Notes: a model not told the origin generated them from the letters alone. A stretch of DNA of 64,000 bases from an uncultured Ruminococcus sp. (GCA_958403905.1 CATXZD010000001.1:1-64000); one strand, 5' to 3'. Shown: positions 33,816 through 44,015, counted from the stretch's first letter. Made by a program: numbers and translations.

Positions 33816-34928
33816 ATGAAAAAAATATTATTTTTAATTCCTGATTTGGCAGGTGGCGGTGCGGAAAAAGTTCTTGTTAATCTTGTCAATAACATGGATA
33901 GAAAAAAATTTGATATTACAGTAAAGACATTGTTTGATGTTGGTGTTCATAGAAATAATTTATTACCTCATATTAAGAGAGAGTATTGTATAAAAAAGCA
34001 ATTTAGGGGTAATTCTCATTTCTTTAAATTATTTAGTCCGAGATTTTTATATAAAAGATTTATTCGAGAGAAGTATGATATTATTGTATCGTATCTTGAA
34101 GGTCCGACTGCACGAATTGTATCAGGATGTGAGAATAAAGATACTAAACTTGTGAGTTGGATACATGTTGAGCTTCATACTCAGAAGGAAGCCGCACGTT
34201 CTTTTAAGACTTATAGTGAAGCAAGAATGTGTTATGGTAAGTTTGATAAAACTATTTGTGTTTCTGAATATGTTAAAAATGATTTTAGCAATATATTCGA
34301 TAATATAAATAATATTGAAGTACTATACAATACAATCGAAACCGATCAAATTATTACCAAAGCTGAAGAACCGATAGATGATTATTCTTTTGATAAAACC
34401 GTTAAGACACTCGTGGCTGTAGGAACACTTAAAAAATCAAAGGGATTTGATAAATTAATCAGAATACATAAGAGATTATTAGATGATGGGTTTTTGCATA
34501 ACATAATAGTTCTCGGACAAGGACCTGAAAAGGACGCACTATTAAAGATGATTAGCGAGTTCCATATTGGAGAATCATTTAAGCTTTTAGGATATAATAC
34601 GAATCCTTATAAGTACATAAAGAACAGCGATATGTTTGTTTGTTCGTCTGTTGCAGAGGGGTTCAGTACAGCGGCAACGGAGGCGCTTATTGTCGGTACG
34701 CCTGTTGTAACCGTAGAGGTTTCAGGTATGAAAGAGATGCTTGGAGAAAATAATGAGTACGGAATTGTAACAGAAAATAATGAGGACGCTTTATACGAAG
34801 GCATAAAGAAAATGCTTACAACACCCGGTATGCTTGAAGATTACGCAAAGCGCGCAAAAGAGAGAGGTAAAGAATTCAGTACTGAAAAAACTGTTAGAGC
34901 AGTTGAGAAAATGTTTGAGGAGTTATGA
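33816..34928 (+). CDS. Glycosyltransferase, GT4 family
   Basis: About 370 residues, GT-B fold. N-terminal glycine-rich loop PDLAGGGAEKVLVNL, C-domain VGTLKKSKGFDKL, and donor-site CSSVAEGFSTAATEALIVGTPVV with EX7E acids. The ATG after GGATGTGA is chosen. Its 3' half uses more G+C-rich codons than its 5' half, which could mark a recombination joint near 34.6 kb. Donor and acceptor unknown. Confidence 0.9.
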   Translation: MKKILFLIPDLAGGGAEKVLVNLVNNMDRKKFDITVKTLFDVGVHRNNLLPHIKREYCIKKQFRGNSHFFKLFSPRFLYKRFIREKYDIIVSYLEGPTARIVSGCENKDTKLVSWIHVELHTQKEAARSFKTYSEARMCYGKFDKTICVSEYVKNDFSNIFDNINNIEVLYNTIETDQIITKAEEPIDDYSFDKTVKTLVAVGTLKKSKGFDKLIRIHKRLLDDGFLHNIIVLGQGPEKDALLKMISEFHIGESFKLLGYNTNPYKYIKNSDMFVCSSVAEGFSTAATEALIVGTPVVTVEVSGMKEMLGENNEYGIVTENNEDALYEGIKKMLTTPGMLEDYAKRAKERGKEFSTEKTVRAVEKMFEEL

Positions 34929-34934
34929 TTTACT

Positions 34935-35495
34935 ATGTCTATAAAATCTTTTTTTAAAACAAAAATTATGCGGTTGAGAAGCGAAGTTTCAACGGAAGAA
35001 CTTGTAGCGATTGGCTTAAATGTCGGAAATAATTTTTCCAGACAAGAAAAGACGTTAATCGACCAGTCCCACTGTTGGCTTATTAATATAGGGAATAATG
35101 TTACATTAGCTCCAAGAGTACATATACTTGCTCATGATGCCAGTACAAAAAAATCTTTGGGATATACTCGAATTGGTATTGTGAATATCGGAAACAATGT
35201 ATTTATTGGTGCCTCAAGTACAGTGCTGCCCGGAGTTACAATCGGTGACAATGTTGTTATAGGTGCAGGCAGTGTAGTAAGCCGAGATATACCGTCAAAT
35301 AGTGTTGCTGTCGGAAATCCTGCAAAAACAATTTGCACATATAATGATTTTGTTGAAAGAAAAAAGTCAGAAATGAAAAGTGTTGCCGTATTTGATGAAA
35401 AATACACATTAAGAAATTCCGATATTACAACGGAAATGAAAAATGAAATGAAGAAAAAATTGCTGAAAAGTGGCGGTATTGGTTATGTTGAATAG
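34935..35495 (+). CDS. Left-handed beta-helix O- or N-acetyltransferase
   Basis: 186 residues of hexapeptide-repeat type (INIGNNVTLAPRVHI, VNIGNNVFIGASSTVLPGVTIGDNVVIGAGSVV, VAVGNPAKTI). The likely catalytic histidine is in HILAHDAS. Trimeric enzymes of this group transfer acetyl from acetyl-CoA to a sugar hydroxyl or amine. The substrate might be the 4-amino-6-deoxyhexose made by the genes at 44-47 kb, which otherwise have no acetyltransferase nearby; this is inference. The 216 bases after it are A+T-rich and hold nothing recognisable. Confidence 0.88.
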   Translation: MSIKSFFKTKIMRLRSEVSTEELVAIGLNVGNNFSRQEKTLIDQSHCWLINIGNNVTLAPRVHILAHDASTKKSLGYTRIGIVNIGNNVFIGASSTVLPGVTIGDNVVIGAGSVVSRDIPSNSVAVGNPAKTICTYNDFVERKKSEMKSVAVFDEKYTLRNSDITTEMKNEMKKKLLKSGGIGYVE

Positions 35496-35711
35496 CAATA
35501 ATTTGATTTCGGCAGGCATTTATTTTACAAGATGTTTTGAAAATATAGATAGACAAATTTAAAGTAATTTAGTATTTATTTGTGTTAGAGATGAGACTGG
35601 AATGAATAGTAAAAGAGAATAATAATAAATGATTTATTACCATTTTTTATTAAAAATGTTTGTAAAAAGTAAAAATGAATTACATATTTAAGAAACTATA
35701 AAAGGAATAAT

Positions 35712-36941
35712 TTGGTACAAAAAATGAAAGTATTGATAATTAATGGGGATTGTATAACTACGAATTCTTCAGCTAATTTGTGTCATTTAGCGTACATAAA
35801 AGGACTTGTTGATTCAGGCTATGAAGTGACGCTTTTGAGTGCAGACGGTAGGGATTATATTTGTGATGAATCTATGGTAATCCCAACTGAGGTTAGACAT
35901 TATACTTACTATGGGGTTTCATTTTATGAAAAAATGTCTTTGAAAAAGAAAAATAATTCAGAAGCAAATGTTAATCAATCAGTTGAACAAAAATCTGAAA
36001 AAGATGTTCAAAACGTTAAATCAGTTGTAATAAAAAAGGCTAAAGAATGGGTATTGTCTTTTTATGGTGTTCATGGTATTTATGCTAAATTTGTGAAGAA
36101 AGCAAACAAATTTAAATCAGATGAAGAATTTGATTATGTTCTTTCAATTTCTACCCCTCCAAGCAGCCATCTGATTGCGCATGATTTATTGAAATCTAAA
36201 CATATTGCCGCAAAGAAATGGATTCAGATTTGGGAGGATCCATGGTATAGTGATGCTTATGGATTTAACGGAAAAGATAAAATATATAAAGAAGAAAAAA
36301 AACTGTTGTCATTTGCTGAAAGGGTTTGCTATGTAAGTCCGTTAACTTTGGCAAATCAGAAGAAGCTTTTTCCGGAATCTGCGAACAAAATGTTCTGGAA
36401 ACCATTGCCTTTTTATTATAAAAGTACTTATACAGATGATTGTAGTTATACTATAAATCAATATGGATATTTTGGAGATTATATTCCAATTGCAAGAGAT
36501 TTAGAGCCGTTTTATAATGTTGCAAAATGTTTGAATATAAATGTAAATATATGCGGAAGGCCTAATAACTTGTTTAACTCGACTAATAAAATTAAAATTT
36601 ACCCAAGATTAAATTTAGATGAACTTAAGCCAATTGAAGATAAAACAAATGTCCTGATTTTTCTTTGCAACAAAAAGGGAGGTCAGATTCCCGGAAAAAT
36701 ATACCAGTATTCAGCTACAAATAAGACTATTTTATTTATACTTGATGGTACTGATGAAGAGAAAAAGGTTTTAAAGGATTTTTTTGAGCCGTTTAATAGA
36801 TATGTTTTCTGTGAGAATACAGTACAGGACATAACCCGTGCTATCAATCAAATTGAGAATAATGATTTAGGCAATATTAGCAATGCGCCGATAGACGCTT
36901 TTAATCCGCAAACGACAATTAAAAAAATTCTTGAAGGATAG
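35712..36941 (+). CDS. Glycosyltransferase, GT4-like (WbuB-type)
   Basis: 409 residues with TTG start 5 bases after AAAGGA (an in-frame ATG four codons later has poorer spacing). N-domain MKVLIINGDCITTNSSANL, then the WbuB-like DYVLSISTPPSSHLIAHDLL and WIQIWEDPW. The C-domain lacks a strong EX7E helix but retains GKIYQYSATNKTILFIL. A central Lys/Glu/Asn-rich insertion (~75-105) looks disordered. One of the most A+T-rich genes of the locus. Confidence 0.75.
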   Translation: MVQKMKVLIINGDCITTNSSANLCHLAYIKGLVDSGYEVTLLSADGRDYICDESMVIPTEVRHYTYYGVSFYEKMSLKKKNNSEANVNQSVEQKSEKDVQNVKSVVIKKAKEWVLSFYGVHGIYAKFVKKANKFKSDEEFDYVLSISTPPSSHLIAHDLLKSKHIAAKKWIQIWEDPWYSDAYGFNGKDKIYKEEKKLLSFAERVCYVSPLTLANQKKLFPESANKMFWKPLPFYYKSTYTDDCSYTINQYGYFGDYIPIARDLEPFYNVAKCLNINVNICGRPNNLFNSTNKIKIYPRLNLDELKPIEDKTNVLIFLCNKKGGQIPGKIYQYSATNKTILFILDGTDEEKKVLKDFFEPFNRYVFCENTVQDITRAINQIENNDLGNISNAPIDAFNPQTTIKKILEG

Positions 36942-36945
36942 ATTT

Positions 36946-37908
36946 ATGGATTCTTTAATTTCAATAGTTGTTCCTATATACAATGTTGAGCCATATTTAC
37001 CAAGATGCGTTGACAGCCTATTAGGTCAGACATATACTAATCTTGAGATTATTCTTGTTGATGACGGCTCACCCGATAATTGTCCTAAAATCTGTGACGA
37101 ATATGTAAAAAAGGATAACAGGATAAAGGTTATACATAAAAAAAATGGTGGATTATCTGATGCAAGAAATGCAGGAATGCAAGTGGCAACGGGTGAATAC
37201 ATTTCGTTTATCGATTCCGATGACTGGATAAGACCGGAAATGATTGAAGATATGTACAATCGTATGATCGAGGATAACAGTGATTTAGTTTCTTCCGGTG
37301 TAATATGGGTTGATGAAAACGGTGCTGAAATCAGAACTGCAACCGTCAGCAAGAATTGCGTTTTAAATACAGAGCAGGCAATGTCCGAACTGATTAATGA
37401 CGGAAAGATAAAACAGTATGTATGGAACAAGCTTTACAAAACTGACCTGATAAAAGATATTCAGTTTGATAAAGGCAAGTATCACGAAGATGTTTTCTGG
37501 TCATACAAGGTTATTGGTGGAGCAGAAAGAGTCTCAATAGATAAAAACTCATATTATTTTTATGTTCAGCGTTCTGGAAGCATAATGGGAGAAAAATATT
37601 CTGCCAAAAGGCTTGACGCACTTGATGCAATGAAATTAAGATGCGAATATATGAAAGAAAAATTTCCGAAGTTATATAATAATGCACTTAATGTATATAT
37701 AGGCAGTTGTATGTACCATTTACAGCTTGCTTTATCAACAGGTACGGATAAAGACGTGATAAAGAATATAAAAAGCAGAATTGGCTACAGAAAAAACGGT
37801 AATGTATTTGCAAATATGGCAGGCAAGCAAAAATTGTGGATGCATTTGTTTGTGTTAATACCTTTAGCTACTTGCAAACTGCGAAACTTATTAAAGATTG
37901 GATTGTAA
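36946..37908 (+). CDS. Glycosyltransferase, GT2 family
   Basis: About 320 residues of GT-A type: SIVVPIYNVEPYLPRCVDSL, ILVDDGSPDNCP, KNGGLSDARNAGM and the metal-binding FIDSDDW. This is the common EpsJ/EpsH-like group that works on lipid-linked oligosaccharides. ATG is 5 bases after AAGGATAG. It is followed immediately by wecB. Confidence 0.9.
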   Translation: MDSLISIVVPIYNVEPYLPRCVDSLLGQTYTNLEIILVDDGSPDNCPKICDEYVKKDNRIKVIHKKNGGLSDARNAGMQVATGEYISFIDSDDWIRPEMIEDMYNRMIEDNSDLVSSGVIWVDENGAEIRTATVSKNCVLNTEQAMSELINDGKIKQYVWNKLYKTDLIKDIQFDKGKYHEDVFWSYKVIGGAERVSIDKNSYYFYVQRSGSIMGEKYSAKRLDALDAMKLRCEYMKEKFPKLYNNALNVYIGSCMYHLQLALSTGTDKDVIKNIKSRIGYRKNGNVFANMAGKQKLWMHLFVLIPLATCKLRNLLKIGL

Positions 37909-37910
37909 TT

Positions 37911-39002
37911 ATGAAAAATGTTATGTTGGTATTCGGAACTCGTCCTGAGGCAATTAAGATGTGTCCACTTGTAAATGAGCTAAAGTCGAGAAAAAATATT
38001 ATAACTAAGGTTTGCGTTACAGGTCAGCATCGTCAGATGCTTGATCAGGTTCTTGAGATTTTCGGAGTTGAGCCTGATTATGATTTGTCAATAATGAAGG
38101 ACAAGCAGACTTTGTTTGATATTACAACAAATATACTTAACAGAATCAGAGAAGTGCTTGAGAATGAAATGCCGGACGTTGTGCTTGTACACGGCGATAC
38201 TTCTACTACATTTGTTACGGCATTAGCGTGTTTCTACCTTCAGATTCCTGTCGGTCACGTTGAAGCAGGCTTGCGTACGTACAATATATATTCTCCTTAT
38301 CCCGAAGAATTTAACAGACAGGCTGTCGGAATTGTGGCAAAGTATAATTTTGCTCCGACTGAGATGTCAAAGGAAAATCTCATAAGAGAGGGAAAAAAAC
38401 CTGAAAGCATTTACGTTACGGGCAATACCGCTATTGACGCACTGAAAACTACTGTCAGAGATGATTATAAGCACCCTGAGCTTGAATGGGCAAATGACAG
38501 CAGGCTCATTATGCTTACAGCACACAGACGTGAAAATCTGGGCGAGCCTATGCACAATATGTTCCGTGCAATTCGCAGAATAGTTGATGAAAATCCCGAT
38601 GTAAAGGTGATTTATCCGATACATATGAACCCTGTTGTAAGAAAGGCTGCAGATGAGGAACTTGGAAATGACGACAGAATCCACATTATCGAACCGCTTG
38701 ATGTGCTTGATTTCCATAACTTTCTCGCAAAAAGCTATCTTATCTTGACAGACAGCGGCGGTATTCAAGAGGAGGCTCCGTCACTCGGAAAACCTGTACT
38801 TGTTATGAGAGATACAACCGAACGTCCCGAAGGCATAAAAGCCGGTACACTCAAGCTTGTAGGTACTGACGAAGAGGTTATCTACAATGAATTCAAAAAG
38901 TTGTTGACTGACAGTACAGAATACGAAAAAATGAGCAAAGCTTCAAATCCATATGGTGACGGCTTTGCGTGCAAGAGAATTGCTGATGTATTGTGTAAAT
39001 AA
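37911..39002 (+). CDS. wecB: UDP-N-acetylglucosamine 2-epimerase
   Basis: Interconverts UDP-GlcNAc and UDP-ManNAc in the cytoplasm. 363 residues from the ATG at the FGTRPEAIKM start; the frame extends upstream without a ribosome site. Signature segments: VTGQHRQMLDQ, VHGDTSTTF, HVEAGLRT, HRRENLGEP, DSGGIQEEAPSLGKPVLVMRDTTERPE. No WecC-like UDP-ManNAc dehydrogenase is in the window, so ManNAc itself is the expected donor sugar for the repeat unit. It has visibly higher G+C than its neighbours. Confidence 0.95.
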   Translation: MKNVMLVFGTRPEAIKMCPLVNELKSRKNIITKVCVTGQHRQMLDQVLEIFGVEPDYDLSIMKDKQTLFDITTNILNRIREVLENEMPDVVLVHGDTSTTFVTALACFYLQIPVGHVEAGLRTYNIYSPYPEEFNRQAVGIVAKYNFAPTEMSKENLIREGKKPESIYVTGNTAIDALKTTVRDDYKHPELEWANDSRLIMLTAHRRENLGEPMHNMFRAIRRIVDENPDVKVIYPIHMNPVVRKAADEELGNDDRIHIIEPLDVLDFHNFLAKSYLILTDSGGIQEEAPSLGKPVLVMRDTTERPEGIKAGTLKLVGTDEEVIYNEFKKLLTDSTEYEKMSKASNPYGDGFACKRIADVLCK

Positions 39003-39020
39003 TTTGAAAGAAGCGATGAA

Positions 39021-40046
39021 GTGTCTTTAATTAGTGTTATTGTGCCGGTATATAATGCAGAAAAATTTTTGCATTATTGTATTTACAGTATACTTAATCA
39101 AACATTTATTGATTTTGAACTGATTCTTGTTGATGATGGTTCGCTTGATAACAGCGGAAAAGTTTGTGATGAATATGCTGAAAAAGATGAAAGAGTAAAA
39201 GTAATTCACAAGCAAAACGGCGGCGTTTCAAGCGCAAGAAATGCAGGGGTTGAAGCTGCACAGGGAGAATATATCTGCTTTGTTGACAGTGATGACTATC
39301 TTGAAAGTAATTATCTTGATGTATTGATTGAAACAAAGAGAGAATATTCCGATTTTGACAATGTATGGTGTGGATTTCAGACTGTTGAGGATTATGTTAA
39401 AAATAATAAAAAGTCGGTTGTATTTGAAAACAATAATGACTATGCATTTTCAGATTTGAGTAGTATAATGGACTTGTATGAAAAATGGTTGGTTCAGATG
39501 CCTTGGAATAAGCTTTTTGAAACTAAGACCATAAAGAAAAACAATATTATTTTTCCGCCAGGGCTTTCACTTGGCGAAGACTATATTTTTAATTTAAAAT
39601 ATTTAGATTGTACAAACGGCAAAATAGTAGTTATAAATAAACCATTATATAACTACTTGCGTGATGGTAAAGAGTCACTTGATAATAAATATTATCCGAA
39701 TCTTCTTGAAATTTACAGAAAATTAAATTCAGAAACTGAAACATATGCAGAAAAGTGGAACTTGTCTGATAATCAGCTTTCAAAGATGTACGGTTCATTT
39801 TTTTTCAGAATAGAAGCTGTATTAAGAAATACGTTTAATGAAAATAACAAATCTTCATTAAGAACGAAGCTGAAATATAATAATGATATTCTGAAAAGCT
39901 GTGACTTTCAGGAGAGTATGAAAAAGATGGGCGCATTTATACATCCGATGTACAGATTTGCATATAAAAGTAAAAAATATTTTTTGGTGAAATTTGTTGA
40001 CATATTATCAAACATTAAAAAAATTTGTTTCAGAAATAAAAAATAA
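39021..40046 (+). CDS. Glycosyltransferase, GT2 family
   Basis: 341 residues from a GTG start. SVIVPVYNAEKFLHYC, LVDDGSLDNSG, NGGVSSARNAGV and FVDSDDY are the standard GT-A nucleotide- and metal-binding stretches. The C-terminal half is Lys/Asn-rich and A+T-rich. It follows wecB, so a ManNAc-transferring role is possible but not shown. Confidence 0.88.
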   Translation: MSLISVIVPVYNAEKFLHYCIYSILNQTFIDFELILVDDGSLDNSGKVCDEYAEKDERVKVIHKQNGGVSSARNAGVEAAQGEYICFVDSDDYLESNYLDVLIETKREYSDFDNVWCGFQTVEDYVKNNKKSVVFENNNDYAFSDLSSIMDLYEKWLVQMPWNKLFETKTIKKNNIIFPPGLSLGEDYIFNLKYLDCTNGKIVVINKPLYNYLRDGKESLDNKYYPNLLEIYRKLNSETETYAEKWNLSDNQLSKMYGSFFFRIEAVLRNTFNENNKSSLRTKLKYNNDILKSCDFQESMKKMGAFIHPMYRFAYKSKKYFLVKFVDILSNIKKICFRNKK

Positions 40047-40130
40047 GTACAAAGATTTTATTAATCAATTTTATTTGGTAGGTTATCAATATAATAGTAT
40101 TTTATGTATTTTTAATCGGAGGATGAAATA

Positions 40131-41663
40131 GTGGCAAAAAATCAATTGCGTTTAGGCGCTGTACTGTCATATTTGAATATGGCGATAGGTTCTTTAATTC
40201 CTATGTTTTATACGCCTGTAATGTTGCAACTTTTAGGGCAGGATGAGTATGGTCTGTATAAATTAGCAGGAAGTGTTACCAGTTATCTATCACTGATTTC
40301 GTTCGGCATAGGTTCTGCAGTTGTCAGATATTTTACTAAGTATATTGCAGAAGGAGATAAAGAAGGCGAGGAAAATATATTTGGTTTGTTTAACATTATA
40401 TTTTCCATTATTGCTGCTATTGCTGTAGTTGCCGGATTGATAATAAGCTTTAATTTGAATTTGATTTATTCAAACTCCCTAAGTCAATCTCAGCTTTTCG
40501 AGATGCAGATACTTGTTATAGTTCTGACACTTAACATAGCTATTTCATTTTTATGTTCTCCGCAAAATGCGGCGGTTACAAGCCATGAGAAATTTATTTT
40601 TTTACAGGTTATTAACATACTTACAACCGTGGTTACCCCTGTGGCAAATCTTATAGCATTATTCCTTGGATTTAAATCTATTGGGTTAACGGTTTCTTCA
40701 TTAATACTCAATATCATTATTAGAATAGTCTATACTTTATATGTAAGACGTATATTGGATCTAAAACCGCGATATAACAATTTACCTAAAAATTTAATAA
40801 AAGAGATTCTCTTATTTTCATTCTGGATTTTTGTCGCAAATATAGTAGATCAATTATATGCGACAACAGACACTGTAATTATAGGTGCTGTTCCTGTGTT
40901 GGCAACGGTTGGAGTTGCTATTTATAATATCGGTGCAACATTTAACAATATGATGACTAATTTTTCACTGGGCTTACTGAATGTTTTGACCCCGAAAGTT
41001 AATAAACTGGTATTCAGCAATTCATCAAATTCGGAATTAACCGATTTGATGATTAGAGTTGGCCGGCTTCAGTGTTATATTGTATCATTGGTATGTTCTG
41101 GATTTATTGCATTTGGCAGACAATTCATACAGTTGTGGGCAGGTGCGGGATATGAAGATGCCTACTGGGTGGCTTTGTTTACAATGATACCTTCGTGTGT
41201 TCCGTTAGTTCAGAATGTTGCAATGAATGTTATTGTGGCACAGAACAAACACAAATTTAGATCACTTACATATTTGGGCATTGCTATTGCAAATATTATA
41301 GGTACCATTTTGTGTGTTAATCAATTCGGTATTATAGGAGCATCGTTTGTTACCGCATTGGCAAGAATACTTGGACAAGGTCTTATAATGAACTGGTACT
41401 ATTGGAAAAAAATACATTTAGAAATACCGCGTTTTTGGAAAAATGTTGTTGGCATATTTATAGGACCAATAATAATGTGTGTTATAACACTTATTATTTC
41501 AAATTTCATTGATTTTTATAACGTTTTAGCGCTAATTTCAGGAATTATAATTTATGTAATAATATTTTTTGTGTATAATTGTTTTTTCTGTATGAATGAT
41601 TATGAAAAAGACATATTTAAATCTCCTGTAAGAAAAATATTGAATAAATTTAGTAAAAAATAA
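40131..41663 (+). CDS. Wzx-type lipid-linked oligosaccharide flippase
   Basis: 510 residues, about fourteen membrane helices, polysaccharide transporter family of the MOP superfamily. It begins with the typical RLGAVLSYLNMAIGSLIPMFYTPVMLQLLGQDEYGLYKL. It should flip the finished undecaprenyl-diphosphate repeat unit to the outer face for the EpsG/Wzy-like polymerase. GTG start 6 bases after CGGAGGATG. Confidence 0.92.
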   Translation: MAKNQLRLGAVLSYLNMAIGSLIPMFYTPVMLQLLGQDEYGLYKLAGSVTSYLSLISFGIGSAVVRYFTKYIAEGDKEGEENIFGLFNIIFSIIAAIAVVAGLIISFNLNLIYSNSLSQSQLFEMQILVIVLTLNIAISFLCSPQNAAVTSHEKFIFLQVINILTTVVTPVANLIALFLGFKSIGLTVSSLILNIIIRIVYTLYVRRILDLKPRYNNLPKNLIKEILLFSFWIFVANIVDQLYATTDTVIIGAVPVLATVGVAIYNIGATFNNMMTNFSLGLLNVLTPKVNKLVFSNSSNSELTDLMIRVGRLQCYIVSLVCSGFIAFGRQFIQLWAGAGYEDAYWVALFTMIPSCVPLVQNVAMNVIVAQNKHKFRSLTYLGIAIANIIGTILCVNQFGIIGASFVTALARILGQGLIMNWYYWKKIHLEIPRFWKNVVGIFIGPIIMCVITLIISNFIDFYNVLALISGIIIYVIIFFVYNCFFCMNDYEKDIFKSPVRKILNKFSKK

Positions 41664-41674
41664 GGAATGGTTAA

Positions 41675-42835
41675 ATGTTTAAACTATATTATCATAACGG
41701 AAGCAGCAATCATGGTTGTGAAGCTATAGTTAGGTCTACTGCAGAAATTCTCAATGCGGATAATAACTTGGTGCTGTATTCGTCTTGTAAAGAAGAGGAT
41801 GAGCTTTATGGGTTGGGTAATATTTGTAAAGTTATTCAGGATTCTTATATAGCACCCGAAAAACATAGTTTTACATATATATATAGTGCAATACATTCTA
41901 AATTTATGAAAAATGATTATTATTTTACGAAATATGGACACAAAGACTTTTTTGATAGTGTTACAGAAGAAGATATATGTTTTTCAATTGGCGGCGATAA
42001 TTACTGCTACGGTGGCATTGATATGCTTGCATATTACAATAAAGCACTTAAAACGAAGAAAGCAAAGACTGTTCTTTGGGGATGCTCAGTTGATCCGAAA
42101 GTTATAAATGATAATACATCTAAAGATTTCTCAAGATATGATTTGATCTTTGCGAGAGAATCGTTAAGCTATACTTTACTGAAAAGTGTTAATAAAAATA
42201 CATATTTATTTCCTGACCCGGCATTTAAGTTGGATTTTATTGAAAAACCGTTACCTGATGGCTTTATAGCCGGCAACACTGTTGGAATTAATATCAGTCC
42301 GTTGATTTTATCTTACGAGTCTAATAACGGACTGACACTAAAAAATTATAATAATCTTATTGATTTTATAATTAAAAACACAAATATGCAAATTGCGCTT
42401 ATCCCACATGTTGTAAAAAATAATAATGATGACAGAGTGGCTCTTAAAACTTTGTTTGATTCATTTAAAAAAACCGAAAGAATTGTAATGATTGAAGATT
42501 GCAATTGTATGGAGATAAAAGGTTTTATCAAACGTTGTCGCTTTGTTATTACGGCTCGTACCCATGCTTCAATCGCATCATATTCCACATGTGTTCCTAC
42601 ACTTGTAGTAGGTTACTCTACAAAGTCCAAAGGAATAGCCACTGACATTTTCGGAACTGATGATAACTATGTTTTACCGGTTCAAGATTTAAAAAGCGAA
42701 GAAGCACTTACAGATAAATTTAAGTGGCTGATGAAAAATGAAGAGGCTATAAGATCCCATCTTCAAAAGTTTATGCCTGACTATTGCAAAAGGGCTCTTA
42801 TGGCAGGAAAGAAAGTAAAAGAACTACTGGGTTGA
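41675..42835 (+). CDS. Polysaccharide pyruvyltransferase-family protein
   Basis: 386 residues. Family signs: YYHNGSSNHGCEAIVRST at the start, SIGGDNYCYG, VLWGCSVDP, FARESLSYTLL, and C-terminal TARTHASIASYSTCVPTLVVGYSTKSKGIA. This type is often encoded beside an FrhB-like ferredoxin protein, as here (12 bases apart). It adds pyruvate ketals or catalyses a related transfer; substrate unknown. Confidence 0.87.
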   Translation: MFKLYYHNGSSNHGCEAIVRSTAEILNADNNLVLYSSCKEEDELYGLGNICKVIQDSYIAPEKHSFTYIYSAIHSKFMKNDYYFTKYGHKDFFDSVTEEDICFSIGGDNYCYGGIDMLAYYNKALKTKKAKTVLWGCSVDPKVINDNTSKDFSRYDLIFARESLSYTLLKSVNKNTYLFPDPAFKLDFIEKPLPDGFIAGNTVGINISPLILSYESNNGLTLKNYNNLIDFIIKNTNMQIALIPHVVKNNNDDRVALKTLFDSFKKTERIVMIEDCNCMEIKGFIKRCRFVITARTHASIASYSTCVPTLVVGYSTKSKGIATDIFGTDDNYVLPVQDLKSEEALTDKFKWLMKNEEAIRSHLQKFMPDYCKRALMAGKKVKELLG

Positions 42836-42846
42836 TTCGGTGAAAA

Positions 42847-44010
42847 ATGGTTGATATTAAGAATAAAAAAGACTGTTGCGGGTGTGCATCATGCGCAAAT
42901 ATTTGTCCTAAAAATTGCATAACAATGAAAAATGACATTGAGGGATTTTTGTATCCTTATGTTAATAAATCAAAGTGTATCCAATGTAATCTTTGTGAGA
43001 AATCATGTCCGATAACTAATGTCAAAAAAGTTATAAATGAGCCGAAAGTATACGGGTGCTACAATAAGGATGAAAATGTTAGAATGAGAAGTTCATCCGG
43101 CGGATTTTTTCATATCCTATGTGAGTTTATTATTAGTCAAAAAGGTGTAGTATTTGGAGCTGCCTTCGATGAGAATTTTGATGTTATTCACGATTATGCA
43201 GAAACAATTGAGGAATGCGAAAAATTTGAGGGCTCAAAGTACTCACAGAGCACGACAGGAGATAGTTACAAAAAAGCCCAAAATTTTCTTGACGAAGGTA
43301 GGAAAGTTTTGTTTTCCGGTACCCCTTGTCAGATTGCCGGACTCTATACTTACCTAAAAAGGGATTATGATAATTTATTTACTCAGGATATTGTATGTCA
43401 TAGTGTACCTTCTCCTAAGGTTTGGGATGAATATAAAGGGACAGTATCTAATAATAAGAGAATTCGAAATATAACTTTTAGAGGAAAAGAAAACGGTTGG
43501 AGTCAGGGTACATTTAAAATGGTCCTTGACGATGGAAATATAATTTCTTTACCATATGCAGAAACAGAATATATGAAAGGCTTTTTAAATGGATTATATT
43601 CAAGACCTTCATGCTACGAATGTAAGTTTTCCAGCATAAGTCGTCAAAGTGATATTACACTTGGTGATTTTTGGGGGGTGGAGTCATTTTATCCGGAACT
43701 ATACGATAATAAAGGTGTTTCGCTGGTTATAATTAATTCTAAAAAAGGAAAGTCTTTATTTGATTTTGCAAAGGATATGTTAATATATAAAAAAGTAAAA
43801 ATGGATAAAGCTTTATTTTATAATCCTGCAATTAATAATTGCGCCAGGGAAAATCCGAACAGAGATGTCTTTTTCATTAGCAAAGACTGCCTGTTTGATA
43901 AAGTGAACAGATATTTTTATAAATTTGATATTGCCACAAAAAATAAAAAGCAAAATTTTTTAGAAAAAATAAAAAGCAAGGTATTTACGCTGAAAGAGAG
44001 GAATTTTTAG
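42847..44010 (+). CDS. FrhB-like protein with two 4Fe-4S clusters
   Basis: 387 residues. N-terminus carries two ferredoxin motifs (CCGCASCANICP with C-rich continuation, and CIQCNLCEKSCP), followed by the coenzyme F420 hydrogenase/dehydrogenase beta-subunit domain (SSSGGFF, SGTPCQIAGL, DIVCHSVPSP, ITLGDFWG). In methanogens this fold handles F420; in bacterial polysaccharide loci members accompany pyruvyltransferases and their redox reaction is not known. A flavin-dependent step on the pyruvyl group or a sugar is inferred. Confidence 0.87.
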   Translation: MVDIKNKKDCCGCASCANICPKNCITMKNDIEGFLYPYVNKSKCIQCNLCEKSCPITNVKKVINEPKVYGCYNKDENVRMRSSSGGFFHILCEFIISQKGVVFGAAFDENFDVIHDYAETIEECEKFEGSKYSQSTTGDSYKKAQNFLDEGRKVLFSGTPCQIAGLYTYLKRDYDNLFTQDIVCHSVPSPKVWDEYKGTVSNNKRIRNITFRGKENGWSQGTFKMVLDDGNIISLPYAETEYMKGFLNGLYSRPSCYECKFSSISRQSDITLGDFWGVESFYPELYDNKGVSLVIINSKKGKSLFDFAKDMLIYKKVKMDKALFYNPAINNCARENPNRDVFFISKDCLFDKVNRYFYKFDIATKNKKQNFLEKIKSKVFTLKERNF

Positions 44011-44015
44011 TAATT

